Shown: one piece after another, positions 15,101 through 24,265 of the stretch
Layout: every line of letters starts with the position of its first letter
How positions within the stretch are numbered: the stretch's first letter is position 1
Assembly: GCF_000277125.1 (NCBI RefSeq)
Contig: NC_016946.1
Location: 1,426,001 to 1,490,000 of the forward strand
Source: Mycobacterium intracellulare ATCC 13950
GTDB taxonomy: Bacteria; Actinomycetota; Actinomycetes; Mycobacteriales; Mycobacteriaceae
Direction: 5' to 3'
DNA length: 64,000 nucleotides
Notes under the pieces: model-generated
What the model saw: the letters and a program-made list of their open reading frames with translations, nothing else
What the model was told of the DNA's origin: nothing
Database searches by the model: none
Made by a program: the position numbers and the translations under genes

Positions 15101-17395
15101 ATGCAGACTGCTGATTGGCGGCCGCGTCTCGAGTTGCTGCTCGCCGAGTTTCGTCGTCGTCAGGCCGACGTCGCTCGGTCGGGCGTTGAACCCGACCGGA
15201 TCGAGGTGGCCCGCGCTTGGCACGCCGAACTCGTCGACCACCAGCTGGCTGCGCCTGGGTGGCCCCGCGAGGTCGGTGGACTCGACCTATCGCTGGCGGA
15301 TCAGCTGGACTACTACCGGATGACCACGGATGCGGGTGTGCCACCGCATCCGTGTCCGCTGTCGTTCATCCTCGCCCCCACGCTCATCGCGCACGGCACC
15401 CAGCAACAGAAGGATCGCTTCCTCATACCGCTGCTGCGCGCGGATGAGTTCTGGTGTCAAGGGTTTTCCGAGCCTGGGGCGGGCAGTGACCTGTCGTCGC
15501 TGTCCACCCGCGCGGTCCGCGACGGCGACGTGTACCGGGTGACGGGGCAGAAGGTGTGGACCACGATGGCCGATCGCGCCGACTGGATGTTCGCGCTGGT
15601 GCGCACGGGGTCGGGGGGCAAACCATCGGACGGGATCACCTATCTCTTGATCCCGATGAAGAGCCCCGGGATCACCGTGCGTCCCCTGCGCGACATCAGC
15701 GGCGCGGCGCATTTCGCCGAGGTCTTCCTCGACGATGTCGCGGTGCCCGTCGAGAATGTGGTCGGCGACGAGGGCGCGGGGTGGTCGATCATGCGCACAT
15801 CGCTGGGCCACGAGCGTGCCACCGCCTTTCTGGCCGACGAGTTCAAGTACCGGCGCACGGCCGACCGGGTGATCGATCTTGTCGTCGCACAACGGCTTGA
15901 CGACGACCCGCTGGTCCGCCAGGACGTTGCTCGGCTGGAATCCGGGGTCCGCACCATCGCAGCCAACAGCGCCCGCGCGCTGGCCGCGGTTCTGCGCGGC
16001 GAGGATCCCGGCGGTATGGCGTCGGTGAACCGATTGGTGAAGTCGGAGTTTGAGCAGCACATGCATGCGCTCGCCCTGCGCGCGGCCGGTCCCTATGCGG
16101 CGCTGGGCAGCCGCGCACCCGACGCCGTCGACAAGGGGCGTTGGACGTTCGGCTATCTGATGAGCCGTGCGACCACGATCGGCGCGGGCACCGCGGAGAT
16201 CCAACGCAATACCATCGCCGAGAGCGTGCTCGGGCTGCCGTCACACCGCGGCGAGGGCACCCGGGAAGCGGCCGTCACGCCCGGCGCCCCGCTCGCCGTG
16301 CCCGAGGAAGATGAACGGGAGCTGCGCGAGGTGCTGGCGGCGACACTGCAGGCCAAAGTGGACGAAGCAGCATTGCTCGACCGCAAGCGTCCCGTCGATG
16401 CGGCCGAGCCCGAAGTGTGGTCGGCGCTCGTCGAATTCGGCCTACCGGGCCTTGCTGTCGATGAAACCTTGGGCGGCGCCGGCGCCCGACCGCGGTTGCT
16501 GTACACGGCCGTCGAAGAGGCCGCCAAGGCATTGGCCCCGGCGCCGCTTGTCCCGACCGTGATCGGGCTCGACGTCGCGTTACATTGCGGCGCAAAGGCT
16601 TTGGTTAAGCGAATCACGGGCGGTGCAACGGCGGCGTTCGCCGTACCCGTCAACGACAGCGGCTGGGTGACCAGCGGCCCCGAGCTGCCCGAGTGGGACG
16701 GAACTGGTCTCTCCGGTGTGGTCCCGATCGTGGCGGGAGCACCACACGCCGAGGTGCTCGTGGCATTGGCTCGCGTCGCAGCCGGGGTGGGTGAGGTATT
16801 GGTGGCCGTCGACGCGTCCGCCGACGGCGTTGAGGTGACGGCCCAGCAGCCGCTCGACCTCACCGGCACCGTCGGCGCGGTGACCTTCAGCGGGGCGGCG
16901 GGGGAGGTGCTGGCCGACGGAACCGATGTGCCTCGGATGTTGGCCGCGGCGCGCCGCCGGGCGGCCCTGGCCGTGGCCGCGGATTCCGTTGGGGTTGCGT
17001 CGCGCGCGCTGGCGATGGCCGTTCAGTGGGCACGCGAACGGCATCAGTTCGGCCGCCCCATCGGCAGCTTCCAGGCCGTGTCGCACCGGTGCGCCGACAT
17101 GCTGGTCGCACTCGAGGGCGCCCGCAGCCAGATCCTCGAGGCCGTCGAGTCCGACCTCGAGGAGTCGGGTTACCTGGCGGATTTGGCCGCCGCGGCCGCC
17201 CTCGATGCCGGTGTCGCCGCCACCGAGGGTGCGTTGCAGATCCACGGCGGCATCGGCTTCACCTGGGAGCACCCGATCCATTTGCTGCTGCGCCGCGCTC
17301 GGGCCAACTCCGTGTTGGTTGGCCGTGCCGACGCGCTGCGAGACCGGGCGGCCGGCGAACTGTTGGCGCCGTACCGACAACGGCGCTCCGAATAA
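15101..17395 (+). CDS. Fused two-domain acyl-CoA dehydrogenase (FadE34-like)
   Basis: 764 residues; the ATG at 15101 with GGAG upstream is chosen over a TTG at 15083. Two acyl-CoA dehydrogenase domains are joined near residue 395. Domain 1 carries FAD motifs (WCQGFSEPGAGSDL, GQKVWTT) and a candidate catalytic Glu238 in LGHERATAF; its C-terminal motif reads GAGTAEIQRN, without the EGT glutamate. Domain 2 is degenerate but keeps ERHQFGRPIGSFQ and QIHGGIGFTWEHP. This matches the alpha/beta pairing of mycobacterial steroid-type dehydrogenases such as FadE34. It likely acts on a bulky polycyclic or branched acyl-CoA. Confidence 0.93.
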   Translation: MQTADWRPRLELLLAEFRRRQADVARSGVEPDRIEVARAWHAELVDHQLAAPGWPREVGGLDLSLADQLDYYRMTTDAGVPPHPCPLSFILAPTLIAHGTQQQKDRFLIPLLRADEFWCQGFSEPGAGSDLSSLSTRAVRDGDVYRVTGQKVWTTMADRADWMFALVRTGSGGKPSDGITYLLIPMKSPGITVRPLRDISGAAHFAEVFLDDVAVPVENVVGDEGAGWSIMRTSLGHERATAFLADEFKYRRTADRVIDLVVAQRLDDDPLVRQDVARLESGVRTIAANSARALAAVLRGEDPGGMASVNRLVKSEFEQHMHALALRAAGPYAALGSRAPDAVDKGRWTFGYLMSRATTIGAGTAEIQRNTIAESVLGLPSHRGEGTREAAVTPGAPLAVPEEDERELREVLAATLQAKVDEAALLDRKRPVDAAEPEVWSALVEFGLPGLAVDETLGGAGARPRLLYTAVEEAAKALAPAPLVPTVIGLDVALHCGAKALVKRITGGATAAFAVPVNDSGWVTSGPELPEWDGTGLSGVVPIVAGAPHAEVLVALARVAAGVGEVLVAVDASADGVEVTAQQPLDLTGTVGAVTFSGAAGEVLADGTDVPRMLAAARRRAALAVAADSVGVASRALAMAVQWARERHQFGRPIGSFQAVSHRCADMLVALEGARSQILEAVESDLEESGYLADLAAAAALDAGVAATEGALQIHGGIGFTWEHPIHLLLRRARANSVLVGRADALRDRAAGELLAPYRQRRSE

Positions 17396-17439
17396 CGTTG
17401 AGGCGCTGAGACGTTCGTAATCAACAGGAAGACGGAAAC

Positions 17440-18630
17440 GTGGAATACGGAATGGGTCCCGAACTGGAGGCCTTTCGCGCGGAGGTGCGGGCTTTCATTG
17501 CGGAGCATGCACCGCCCATACCGCCGCGGGCGGGCGTGCGCAGCGCTGAGAATGAAGCCGAACTCAAGGCGCTTCAGGATTGGACGGCGCGTCTGTTCGA
17601 AGCCGGCTACGTCGGCGCCGACTGGCCCGTGGAGTTCGGCGGCCGCGATGACCGCTCCGCTGAACACGCCATCGTGGTGGGCGAGGAGCTGGCCCGGGCT
17701 GCGGTGCCGGGCGTGCCGAGCGGTAACGCGCTGGCATCGCATGCGCTGATCCACTACGGCACCGATGACCAGCGCCGCAGGCATCTGCCCGAGATCCGCG
17801 CGGGTCGACAGCTGTGGTGCCAATTGTTCAGCGAGCCCGGTGCAGGAAGCGATCTGGCGTCGCTGCGTACCCGCGCTGTTCTCGACGGTGATACCTATAC
17901 CGTCAACGGGCAGAAGGTGTGGACCACCGACGGACACTGGGCCGACTACGGATATCTGTTGGCGCGCACCGATTCCGACGCCCCCAAGCACAAGGGCATC
18001 AGTGCGTTTATCCTCGACATGTCCAGCCCGGGCATCACGGTGCGCCCGCTGCGCGAGCTGACCGGCACCTCGGACTTCAACGAGGTCTTCTTCGATTCCG
18101 TCGAGGTGCCGGCCGAGGCGATGATCGGAGAACCGGGACAGGGCTGGGCGATCGCAAACGCCACGTTGGGGCATGAACGTACCAGCGTGGGCGCCGCGGT
18201 CGTCAAGTTGAGGCTGGCCATTGAGGCATTGGTGCAACTCGCCTCGCACGTCACCGTCGACGGTCGCCTCGCGATCGACAACGACCGTATTCGTGATCGG
18301 ATCGGCGAGTTCAGCGCCGAGGTGGAGGCGCTGTCCGCGCTGACGTACGCCAATCTCACGCGTTGGCTGCGTGGCACCGAGCGCATGCACGACGGCGCGA
18401 TGGCCAAGCTGATGTTCAGCGAGCTGAATCTCGAGATGGCACGCTTCGCAGTCGAACTCGGCGGCGAGGCAGGCGTTTTAGTGGAGGGCGACCCGGACGT
18501 TCTCGACGGCGGTCGCTGGCAGGACGAGTGGTTGTACGCTCGGGCCTACACCATCGCCGGCGGCAGTTCGGAGATCATGCGCAACCTGATCGCCGAGCGG
18601 GGCTTGGCGCTGCCGCGGGATCGGCGCTGA
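17440..18630 (+). CDS. Acyl-CoA dehydrogenase, alpha-type subunit
   Basis: 396 residues. FAD-contact motifs are LWCQLFSEPGAGSDL and NGQKVWTT. The catalytic base is probably Glu246 in LGHERTSVG, the position used by alpha2beta2 mycobacterial enzymes, because the usual EGT site reads AGGSSEIMRN. It lies 44 nt after the fused enzyme in the same direction and is probably co-transcribed with it. It is separated by only 3 bp from the convergent beta-type gene at 18634, a likely heteromeric partner despite the opposite strand. Confidence 0.92.
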   Translation: MEYGMGPELEAFRAEVRAFIAEHAPPIPPRAGVRSAENEAELKALQDWTARLFEAGYVGADWPVEFGGRDDRSAEHAIVVGEELARAAVPGVPSGNALASHALIHYGTDDQRRRHLPEIRAGRQLWCQLFSEPGAGSDLASLRTRAVLDGDTYTVNGQKVWTTDGHWADYGYLLARTDSDAPKHKGISAFILDMSSPGITVRPLRELTGTSDFNEVFFDSVEVPAEAMIGEPGQGWAIANATLGHERTSVGAAVVKLRLAIEALVQLASHVTVDGRLAIDNDRIRDRIGEFSAEVEALSALTYANLTRWLRGTERMHDGAMAKLMFSELNLEMARFAVELGGEAGVLVEGDPDVLDGGRWQDEWLYARAYTIAGGSSEIMRNLIAERGLALPRDRR

Positions 18631-18633
18631 ATG

Positions 18634-19641
18634 TCAAGCCGTGAGCAGCGCCGCGCGGTGTTCGGCGACGCTCCCGTTGAAGGCTTCGTCGACCTTGATC
18701 CGGCGCAGGAACAGATGCAGATCGTGTTCCCAGGTGAAGCCGATGCCGCCGTGCACCTGCAGCGCCGTTCCGGCCACCTTGGCGGCGGCGGACTTCGTGT
18801 ACGCCGCCGCCGCGGACGCGGCCCGGGACCGGGCAGCGGCCGACGCGGTGTCCAGTGCGAGCGCCGCGGCCCACAGCGTGGCCCGGCCGGCCTCCACCGC
18901 GACTGCCATGTCGGCGCAGTGATGCTTGACTGCCTGGAACGACCCGATCGGCGCGCCGAACTGCTCCCGCTGCTTGGCGTAAGACACCGTCATGTCGAGC
19001 AGTCGGGCCGCCGCGCCCAATGCGTCGAACGCCCGGTGCACCGCCAAAGCGTCGCGCAGCAGGGCCAGCGTGCCGGCAGGCAGCCGCGTCCAGTCGGCGA
19101 TCGTCGCGTCGAGGTCCACGCGTGCCCACGAACGGCTCAGGTCGAGCGTCGACATGCCCGACAGCGTCGGGGCATTCAGGACCGCCAGGTACTCGCCGTC
19201 GTCCACGTGGCCTGCCACCGCGATGGAGTCCATATCGGCGGCCATCGGCACCGGACGGGTGATACCAGCCAGCCCCAGCGCATCGCCATCAAGAAGGGCG
19301 TCGGGACCGAGCGTCAATCCGGTCAGTTCGCCGTCTCCGGCGGGCGAGTCGACGTGGTCGAGCAGCCAGGCCGCGATATTGAGATCCGCGACCGGGAGCG
19401 AGCTGGCCGCGTATCCGTGCTCCTCGGCGAGGATGGCGAGATCCACATGGGTGCCGCCCATTTCGGGAGTGAGCAGCTCCAGAAGACCCGATTCCGCCGC
19501 ATGCGCGACCGCCGCAGGATCGACGGTGACCGCAGCCGAGTCCAGCGTCGCGCGGACCCTGGCGATGGGGTCGTTTTTGGTGAGCCAGGCCCGCTCCGCC
19601 GCGGCGAGTTGATCCTGTTCGTCCGTCAAGCCGAAGTCCAT
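18634..19641 (-). CDS. Acyl-CoA dehydrogenase, beta-type subunit
   Basis: 335 residues, shorter than a full dehydrogenase. The N-terminal MDFGLTDEQDQL and C-terminal REQFGAPIGSFQAVKH plus QVHGGIGFTWEHDLHL are retained, but the EGT/GGTSE catalytic segment is missing. This is the non-catalytic, FAD-supporting half of alpha2beta2 dehydrogenases. The ATG at 19641 is preferred to an upstream GTG at 19656 because AAAGG lies eight bases before it. The gene is divergent from FadD at 19735 across a motif B site and convergent with the alpha-type gene at 17440. Confidence 0.9.
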   Translation of the reverse strand: MDFGLTDEQDQLAAAERAWLTKNDPIARVRATLDSAAVTVDPAAVAHAAESGLLELLTPEMGGTHVDLAILAEEHGYAASSLPVADLNIAAWLLDHVDSPAGDGELTGLTLGPDALLDGDALGLAGITRPVPMAADMDSIAVAGHVDDGEYLAVLNAPTLSGMSTLDLSRSWARVDLDATIADWTRLPAGTLALLRDALAVHRAFDALGAAARLLDMTVSYAKQREQFGAPIGSFQAVKHHCADMAVAVEAGRATLWAAALALDTASAAARSRAASAAAAYTKSAAAKVAGTALQVHGGIGFTWEHDLHLFLRRIKVDEAFNGSVAEHRAALLTA

Positions 19642-19659
19642 CGCAAAACCTTTCACAAA

Positions 19660-19674
19660 GTTGACCTAGTAAAC
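19660..19674. promoter_or_regulatory. Motif B site (GTTGAC-CTA-GTAAAC)
   Basis: An imperfect palindrome of the form GTTnAC-N3-GTnAAC in the 93-bp divergent promoter between the beta-type dehydrogenase (minus) and FadD (plus). Read on the opposite strand, the 15073-15087 site gives a closely similar string, including GT(T/A)AAC(T/C)ATGT. Confidence 0.45.
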
Positions 19675-19734
19675 CATGTCCACTAGTTTCAGGAGAACGG
19701 CTATCCGCCGCGGAAGTCGATCCGGAAAGTCACG

Positions 19735-21252
19735 ATGACGAGCATTGACGATGCGCTGGGACGGCTCTGGGACGCCGACGACGACGACCGCATGTTGGAG
19801 TGCGACGGACGCTGGGCGTCTTGGGGTTCCGTTCGGTCACTCACCGAGCGGATCGACCGGGAACTGACCGCCGCCGGGTGTCAGACCGGCGGCCGAGTCG
19901 CCGTCGTGCTATCCAATCGAATGGAGTCTGTCGCGGCGCTCATCGCCATCTTTCGGGGCGGACGGACGTTGGTGACCATCAGCCCGCTCCAGCCGCCGGA
20001 CCGGCTGAGCGCCGACCTCGGGGCGTCCGCCGCTCCCTTCGTCCTTGCGCCTGCCGCGTTGTGGTCCGACGAGGTGTTCAACCGCGTCGTCGCCGATCTC
20101 GGGGCGACCGGCTGGAGGCTCGACGACGGCGAACTCGACCTGCAGGTACGGGGCACGACGGAAGCGGTGAGCGGCGATCCAGCGGTAGCCATCGAGATGC
20201 TGACTTCGGGCACGACGGGTGCCCCGAAGCGCATCCCGCTGACCCGCGCGCAGCTCGAGGCCTCCCTGGCTTCGGCGTTGCGGCACAACGATCGTCCGGA
20301 AGTGAGAACCAAGCCGCCGCTGACCGGAGCGGTCGGCCTGGTGACGTTGCCGATCGTGCACATTGGCGGGCTCTGGTCGTTGTTGCAGTCACTGGTCGCG
20401 GCCCGGCCGATCGCGATGCTCGATCGATTCACGGTGCCGGGTTGGCACGCCGTGGTGAAGCAGTATCGGCCCGCGGTGGCAGGGCTGCCCCCGGCGGCCA
20501 TGCGATCGGTGCTCGACTCCGACATTCCGCGGGAGGACCTGGCGAGCATCCGAGCCATCAATGCGGGTACCAGTCCCGTCGACCCAGCGTTGGTCGATGC
20601 GTTCTTCGAGCGCTACGGCATCCCGATCCTCGTCGTCTATGGCGCGACCGAATTCTCCGGCGCCGTGGCCGGATGGACGGTGAAGGACTTCCACTCGCGG
20701 TGGGCCGACAAGAAGGGCAGCGTCGGACGCGCCTTTCCCGGTGTGCGGTTGCGGGTCGTCGACGACGATGGCGCCGCGGTCAGCCGGGGGGTCACCGGCA
20801 GGCTGCAGGTTGCCACGCTGCAGGCCGGCGGCGCCGGAGACTGGATCACGACCAGTGACCTAGGGCATCTCGATGAAGATGGTTTCCTCTACATCGACGG
20901 CCGCGCGGACGACGTGATCGTGCGCGGCGGTTTCAAGGTGTCCCCGGAGACGGTCGTCCGCGCATTGCGTGCGCACCCGGCGGTGGCAGATGCCGCCGTC
21001 GCGCCCATGCCGGATCAGCGGTTGGGCCAGATTCCGGTTGCCGCAGTTGAATTGCGCCCAGGCGCCGCCGCCGATGGCGAGGCGCTCCGGGAACACTGTC
21101 GGGCCACACTGACGCCCTATGAGGTGCCCGCCCGCATCTTCGTCGTCGACGAGTTGCCTCGTGGAGCGGCACTCAAGGTCGATCGTCGGCGTTTAATCGC
21201 ACTGCTCGAGGACCTTGGCGTGCCGATCGGTCAACCGGCCGCCGCAGGCTGA
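19735..21252 (+). CDS. Acyl-CoA synthetase (AMP-forming)
   Basis: 505 residues. The adenylation P-loop TSGTTGAPKR is at 157-166. Further motifs are VYGATEFSG, TTSDLGHLDEDGFLYI, the hinge DGRADDVIVRGGFKVSPE, and the C-terminal lysine in RGAALKVDRR. It makes the CoA thioester that feeds the following beta-oxidation genes: crotonase, SDR, MaoC, acyl-CoA dehydrogenase, crotonase and hydrolase. It is the first gene of that operon, transcribed from the divergent region with a motif B site. Length and motifs are typical; the substrate cannot be read from sequence. Confidence 0.93.
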   Translation: MTSIDDALGRLWDADDDDRMLECDGRWASWGSVRSLTERIDRELTAAGCQTGGRVAVVLSNRMESVAALIAIFRGGRTLVTISPLQPPDRLSADLGASAAPFVLAPAALWSDEVFNRVVADLGATGWRLDDGELDLQVRGTTEAVSGDPAVAIEMLTSGTTGAPKRIPLTRAQLEASLASALRHNDRPEVRTKPPLTGAVGLVTLPIVHIGGLWSLLQSLVAARPIAMLDRFTVPGWHAVVKQYRPAVAGLPPAAMRSVLDSDIPREDLASIRAINAGTSPVDPALVDAFFERYGIPILVVYGATEFSGAVAGWTVKDFHSRWADKKGSVGRAFPGVRLRVVDDDGAAVSRGVTGRLQVATLQAGGAGDWITTSDLGHLDEDGFLYIDGRADDVIVRGGFKVSPETVVRALRAHPAVADAAVAPMPDQRLGQIPVAAVELRPGAAADGEALREHCRATLTPYEVPARIFVVDELPRGAALKVDRRRLIALLEDLGVPIGQPAAAG

Positions 21253-21289
21253 AACTCCGGCACTGCCAATCCAATCGGAAGGAGACATT

Positions 21290-22099
21290 ATGGCTGAAAC
21301 CCTGACAGAGGTGACCCGCCAAGCCGCCGTCGTCGAGCGGCGGGGCAACGTCGCGCTCATCACCATCGACCGGCCAGATGCGCGCAACGCCGTCAACGGC
21401 GCGGTCAGCACGGCCGTCGGTGACGCACTCGAAGCGGCGCAGCGCGATCCCGAGGTGCGGGCCGTCGTCCTTACGGGTGCCGGCGAGAAGTCGTTCTGTG
21501 CCGGAGCAGACCTCAAGGCCGTCTCTCGCGGCGAGAATCTCTACCACGCGGAGCACCCTGAATGGGGCTTCGCCGGTTACGTGCACCACTTCATCGACAA
21601 ACCCACCATCGCCGCAGTGAACGGCACCGCGCTCGGCGGCGGCTCAGAGCTCGCCTTGGCCAGCGATCTGGTGATCGCCTGCGAGAGTGCGAGTTTCGGA
21701 CTTCCTGAGGTGAAACGCGGCCTGATCGCGGGTGCGGGCGGCGTGTTCCGGATCGTCGAGCAGCTGCCACGCAAGGTCGCGTTGGAGTTGGTGTTGACAG
21801 GTGAGCCGATGACAGCCTCCGACGCCTTGCGGTGGGGCCTGATTAATGAGGTCGTGCCGGACGGCACCGTCGTGGAAGCCGCCTTGGCGCTCGCCGAGCG
21901 GATCACCTGTAACGCGCCACTGTCGGTACAAGCCAGTAAGCGGATCGCCTACGGTGCCGACGACGGGATCATCGGCGCCGAGGAACCCAAGTGGGAACGC
22001 ACGATTCGCGAATTCACCGAGTTGTTGAAGTCTGAGGACGCCAAGGAAGGTCCGTTGGCCTTCGCAGAGAAGCGTCAACCCGTATGGAAGGCACGCTGA
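21290..22099 (+). CDS. Enoyl-CoA hydratase (crotonase family)
   Basis: 269 residues with GGAAGGAGA immediately upstream of the ATG. The oxyanion-hole segments are FCAGADLKAV and NGTALGGGSE. Both catalytic glutamates of true hydratases are present, Glu120 in GGGSE and Glu140 in LPEVKRG, with the canonical 20-residue spacing. It should add water to a 2-enoyl-CoA giving (S)-3-hydroxyacyl-CoA. Of the crotonases in this window it is the only one with both glutamates. It lies between FadD and an SDR that could oxidise the product. Confidence 0.93.
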   Translation: MAETLTEVTRQAAVVERRGNVALITIDRPDARNAVNGAVSTAVGDALEAAQRDPEVRAVVLTGAGEKSFCAGADLKAVSRGENLYHAEHPEWGFAGYVHHFIDKPTIAAVNGTALGGGSELALASDLVIACESASFGLPEVKRGLIAGAGGVFRIVEQLPRKVALELVLTGEPMTASDALRWGLINEVVPDGTVVEAALALAERITCNAPLSVQASKRIAYGADDGIIGAEEPKWERTIREFTELLKSEDAKEGPLAFAEKRQPVWKAR

Positions 22100-22100
22100 A

Positions 22101-22952
22101 ATGGGTCGAGTGCAGGACAAAGTGGTTCTGGTTACCGGAGGAGCCCGCGGTCAGGGCCGCAGCCACGCCGTCAAACTGGCCGAGGAGGGCGCTGACATCA
22201 TCCTCTTCGACATCTGTCACGACATCGAGACCAACGAATACCCACTGGCGACATCGCGTGATCTCGAGGAAGCCGGTCTGGAGGTGGAGAAGACCGGCCG
22301 CAAGGCCTACACCGCCGAGGTCGACGTGCGAGACCGGGCGGCCGTCGGCCGCGAACTCGCGAACGCGGTCGCCGAATTCGGCAAACTCGACGTGGTAGTT
22401 GCCAATGCCGGCATCTGCCCACTGGGCGCTCATCTGCCGGTTCAGGCCTTCGCCGATGCCTTCGACGTCGACTTCGTCGGCGTCATCAACACCGTCCACG
22501 CCGCGCTGCCGTACCTGACGTCCGGCGCGTCGATCATCACCACCGGATCGGTCGCCGGCCTCATCGCAGCCGCCCAGCCCCCCGGCGCCGGCGGCCCGCA
22601 GGGCCCGGGCGGCGCGGGCTACAGCTACGCCAAGCAGCTGGTGGATTCCTATACCTTGCAGCTCGCCGCACAGCTCGCCCCACAATCCATCCGCGCCAAC
22701 GTTATTCACCCGACAAACGTGAACACCGACATGCTCAACAGTGCGCCGATGTACCGGCAGTTCCGACCAGACCTCGAGGCGCCGAGCCGCGACGACGCCC
22801 TGCTGGCCTTCCCCGCCATGCAGGCGATGCCCACCCCCTACGTCGAAGCCTCGGATATCTCGAACGCGGTCTGCTTTCTGGCCTCGGACGAATCCCGGTA
22901 TGTCACGGGCCTGCAGTTCAAGGTCGACGCCGGCGCAATGCTGAAGTTCTAG
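22101..22952 (+). CDS. Mycofactocin-coupled short-chain dehydrogenase
   Basis: 283 residues, classical SDR fold with insertions typical of the mycofactocin-coupled subfamily (TIGR03971). The nucleotide motif GGARGQGRSHAV and the following ADIILFDICHDIE are the subfamily hallmark. The catalytic residues are Ser150, Tyr174 and Lys178 (YSYAK). These enzymes hold NAD tightly and hand electrons to the peptide cofactor mycofactocin, whose biosynthesis genes are not in this window. It starts one base after the crotonase stop. Likely substrate is a hydroxyl group on the pathway intermediate. Confidence 0.9.
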   Translation: MGRVQDKVVLVTGGARGQGRSHAVKLAEEGADIILFDICHDIETNEYPLATSRDLEEAGLEVEKTGRKAYTAEVDVRDRAAVGRELANAVAEFGKLDVVVANAGICPLGAHLPVQAFADAFDVDFVGVINTVHAALPYLTSGASIITTGSVAGLIAAAQPPGAGGPQGPGGAGYSYAKQLVDSYTLQLAAQLAPQSIRANVIHPTNVNTDMLNSAPMYRQFRPDLEAPSRDDALLAFPAMQAMPTPYVEASDISNAVCFLASDESRYVTGLQFKVDAGAMLKF

Positions 22953-22960
22953 GAGGACCG

Positions 22961-24256
22961 ATGACCACCACAGAAAAGCACAGCGCCGACGCGGCCGCCG
23001 AAGAGGGCCGCATCACCGACGAGGACATCGAACGCGCCAAAGGGCAGATCGGAATTCCCGTTCACCAGCGCGACGAAGCGTGGAACAAGCTGCCGTCGGC
23101 CGACGCCATCACGCACTTCGCCTTCGGCTGCGGTGACGACAACCCGTTGTTCCACGACCCGACGTACGGGCCGTCGACACGCTGGCACGGACAGATCGCA
23201 TCGCCGACCTTCCCGATCGCGACGGGCCTGGATCAGACCCCTAAGTTCACCGATCCGGAGCGGAAGAAGCTGTTCCGCGGTCTGTTTCGCGGAACTGGCA
23301 AGTACTACTCGGGGGTGAAGTGGACGTGGTACCGCCCGATCTACGCGGGCAGGCCGGTCTTAGCGGAGAACTACACCCTCGACGTCCAGGTGAAGGAAAG
23401 TGAATTCTCCGGTGGGCGTTCGGTCAAGGAAACCTTCCGTTACCTCTACGTCGACATCGACGGCAACCCGATCGCGACCCGCGACGAGTCCTACATCAAC
23501 GCCGAGCGTCACGGCTCGAAGAAGTCCGGGAAGCTTAAGGACATCGCGCGCAAGCACTGGACTCCCGAGGAGTTCGCCCAGGTCGAGGAAGAGTACGAGG
23601 CAGAGCAACGGCGAGGCGCTGATCCCCAGTGGTGGGAGGACGTCTCGGTGGGCGACGAACTCCCCGGAATCATCAAGGGCCCGTTGACTGTCGTCGACAT
23701 CATCTCGATGCACATGGGGTGGGGCTGGGGCGGCTATGGCGTGGGGCCGCTGAAATTCGCCCACCAATTACGCAAGCGGATGCCCGCTTTCTACCAGCCG
23801 GATGAGTATGGCGTCCCCGACGTCGTGCAACGACTGCACTGGGATGCCGAACGCGCTCAGGCACTTGGTATTCCGGCGCCGTACGACTATGGTCAGATGC
23901 GCGCGGCGTGGGTAAGCCACCTGCTGACCAACTGGACCGGTGACGACGGCTGGCTGGCTGAGATGGATCTGCAACTACGCGGCTTCAACTACCACGGAGA
24001 CGTGCACCGCTGCACTGGCACGGTCACCTCAAAGGGCGAGGGGGCTGAAGACCCAGTGTCGCTGGACGTCTTCGCCACCAGCCAGCGGGGCGAAACCACC
24101 ACGCGAGGCACCGCCAAGGTGTTGCTGCCGTCGAAGGCGACCGGTGCTGTTGTGCTGCCGATCCCGGATGCCGATCTGCGAAGGCGGGGAGCACAGGTCG
24201 TTTCGCGAGTTTCTGGCAAAGTCGGTGAAGAAATGCGACGACTGTATGGAGAGTGA
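22961..24256 (+). CDS. MaoC-type double-hotdog acyl-CoA hydratase
   Basis: 431 residues, long enough for two hotdog folds. The N-terminal half, with the FAS1-like dehydratase layout, carries the catalytic motif GDDNPLFHD with Asp59 and His65. The C-terminal half (from about residue 215, SVGDELPGIIKGPLTVVD) resembles a MaoC domain without an obvious second active site. Such proteins hydrate enoyl-CoAs with bulky acyl chains. It follows the SDR by 8 nt and precedes an acyl-CoA dehydrogenase, so it belongs to the same beta-oxidation cycle, perhaps acting on the other stereochemical route from the crotonase. Confidence 0.85.
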   Translation: MTTTEKHSADAAAEEGRITDEDIERAKGQIGIPVHQRDEAWNKLPSADAITHFAFGCGDDNPLFHDPTYGPSTRWHGQIASPTFPIATGLDQTPKFTDPERKKLFRGLFRGTGKYYSGVKWTWYRPIYAGRPVLAENYTLDVQVKESEFSGGRSVKETFRYLYVDIDGNPIATRDESYINAERHGSKKSGKLKDIARKHWTPEEFAQVEEEYEAEQRRGADPQWWEDVSVGDELPGIIKGPLTVVDIISMHMGWGWGGYGVGPLKFAHQLRKRMPAFYQPDEYGVPDVVQRLHWDAERAQALGIPAPYDYGQMRAAWVSHLLTNWTGDDGWLAEMDLQLRGFNYHGDVHRCTGTVTSKGEGAEDPVSLDVFATSQRGETTTRGTAKVLLPSKATGAVVLPIPDADLRRRGAQVVSRVSGKVGEEMRRLYGE

Positions 24257-24265
24257 GATCACCAC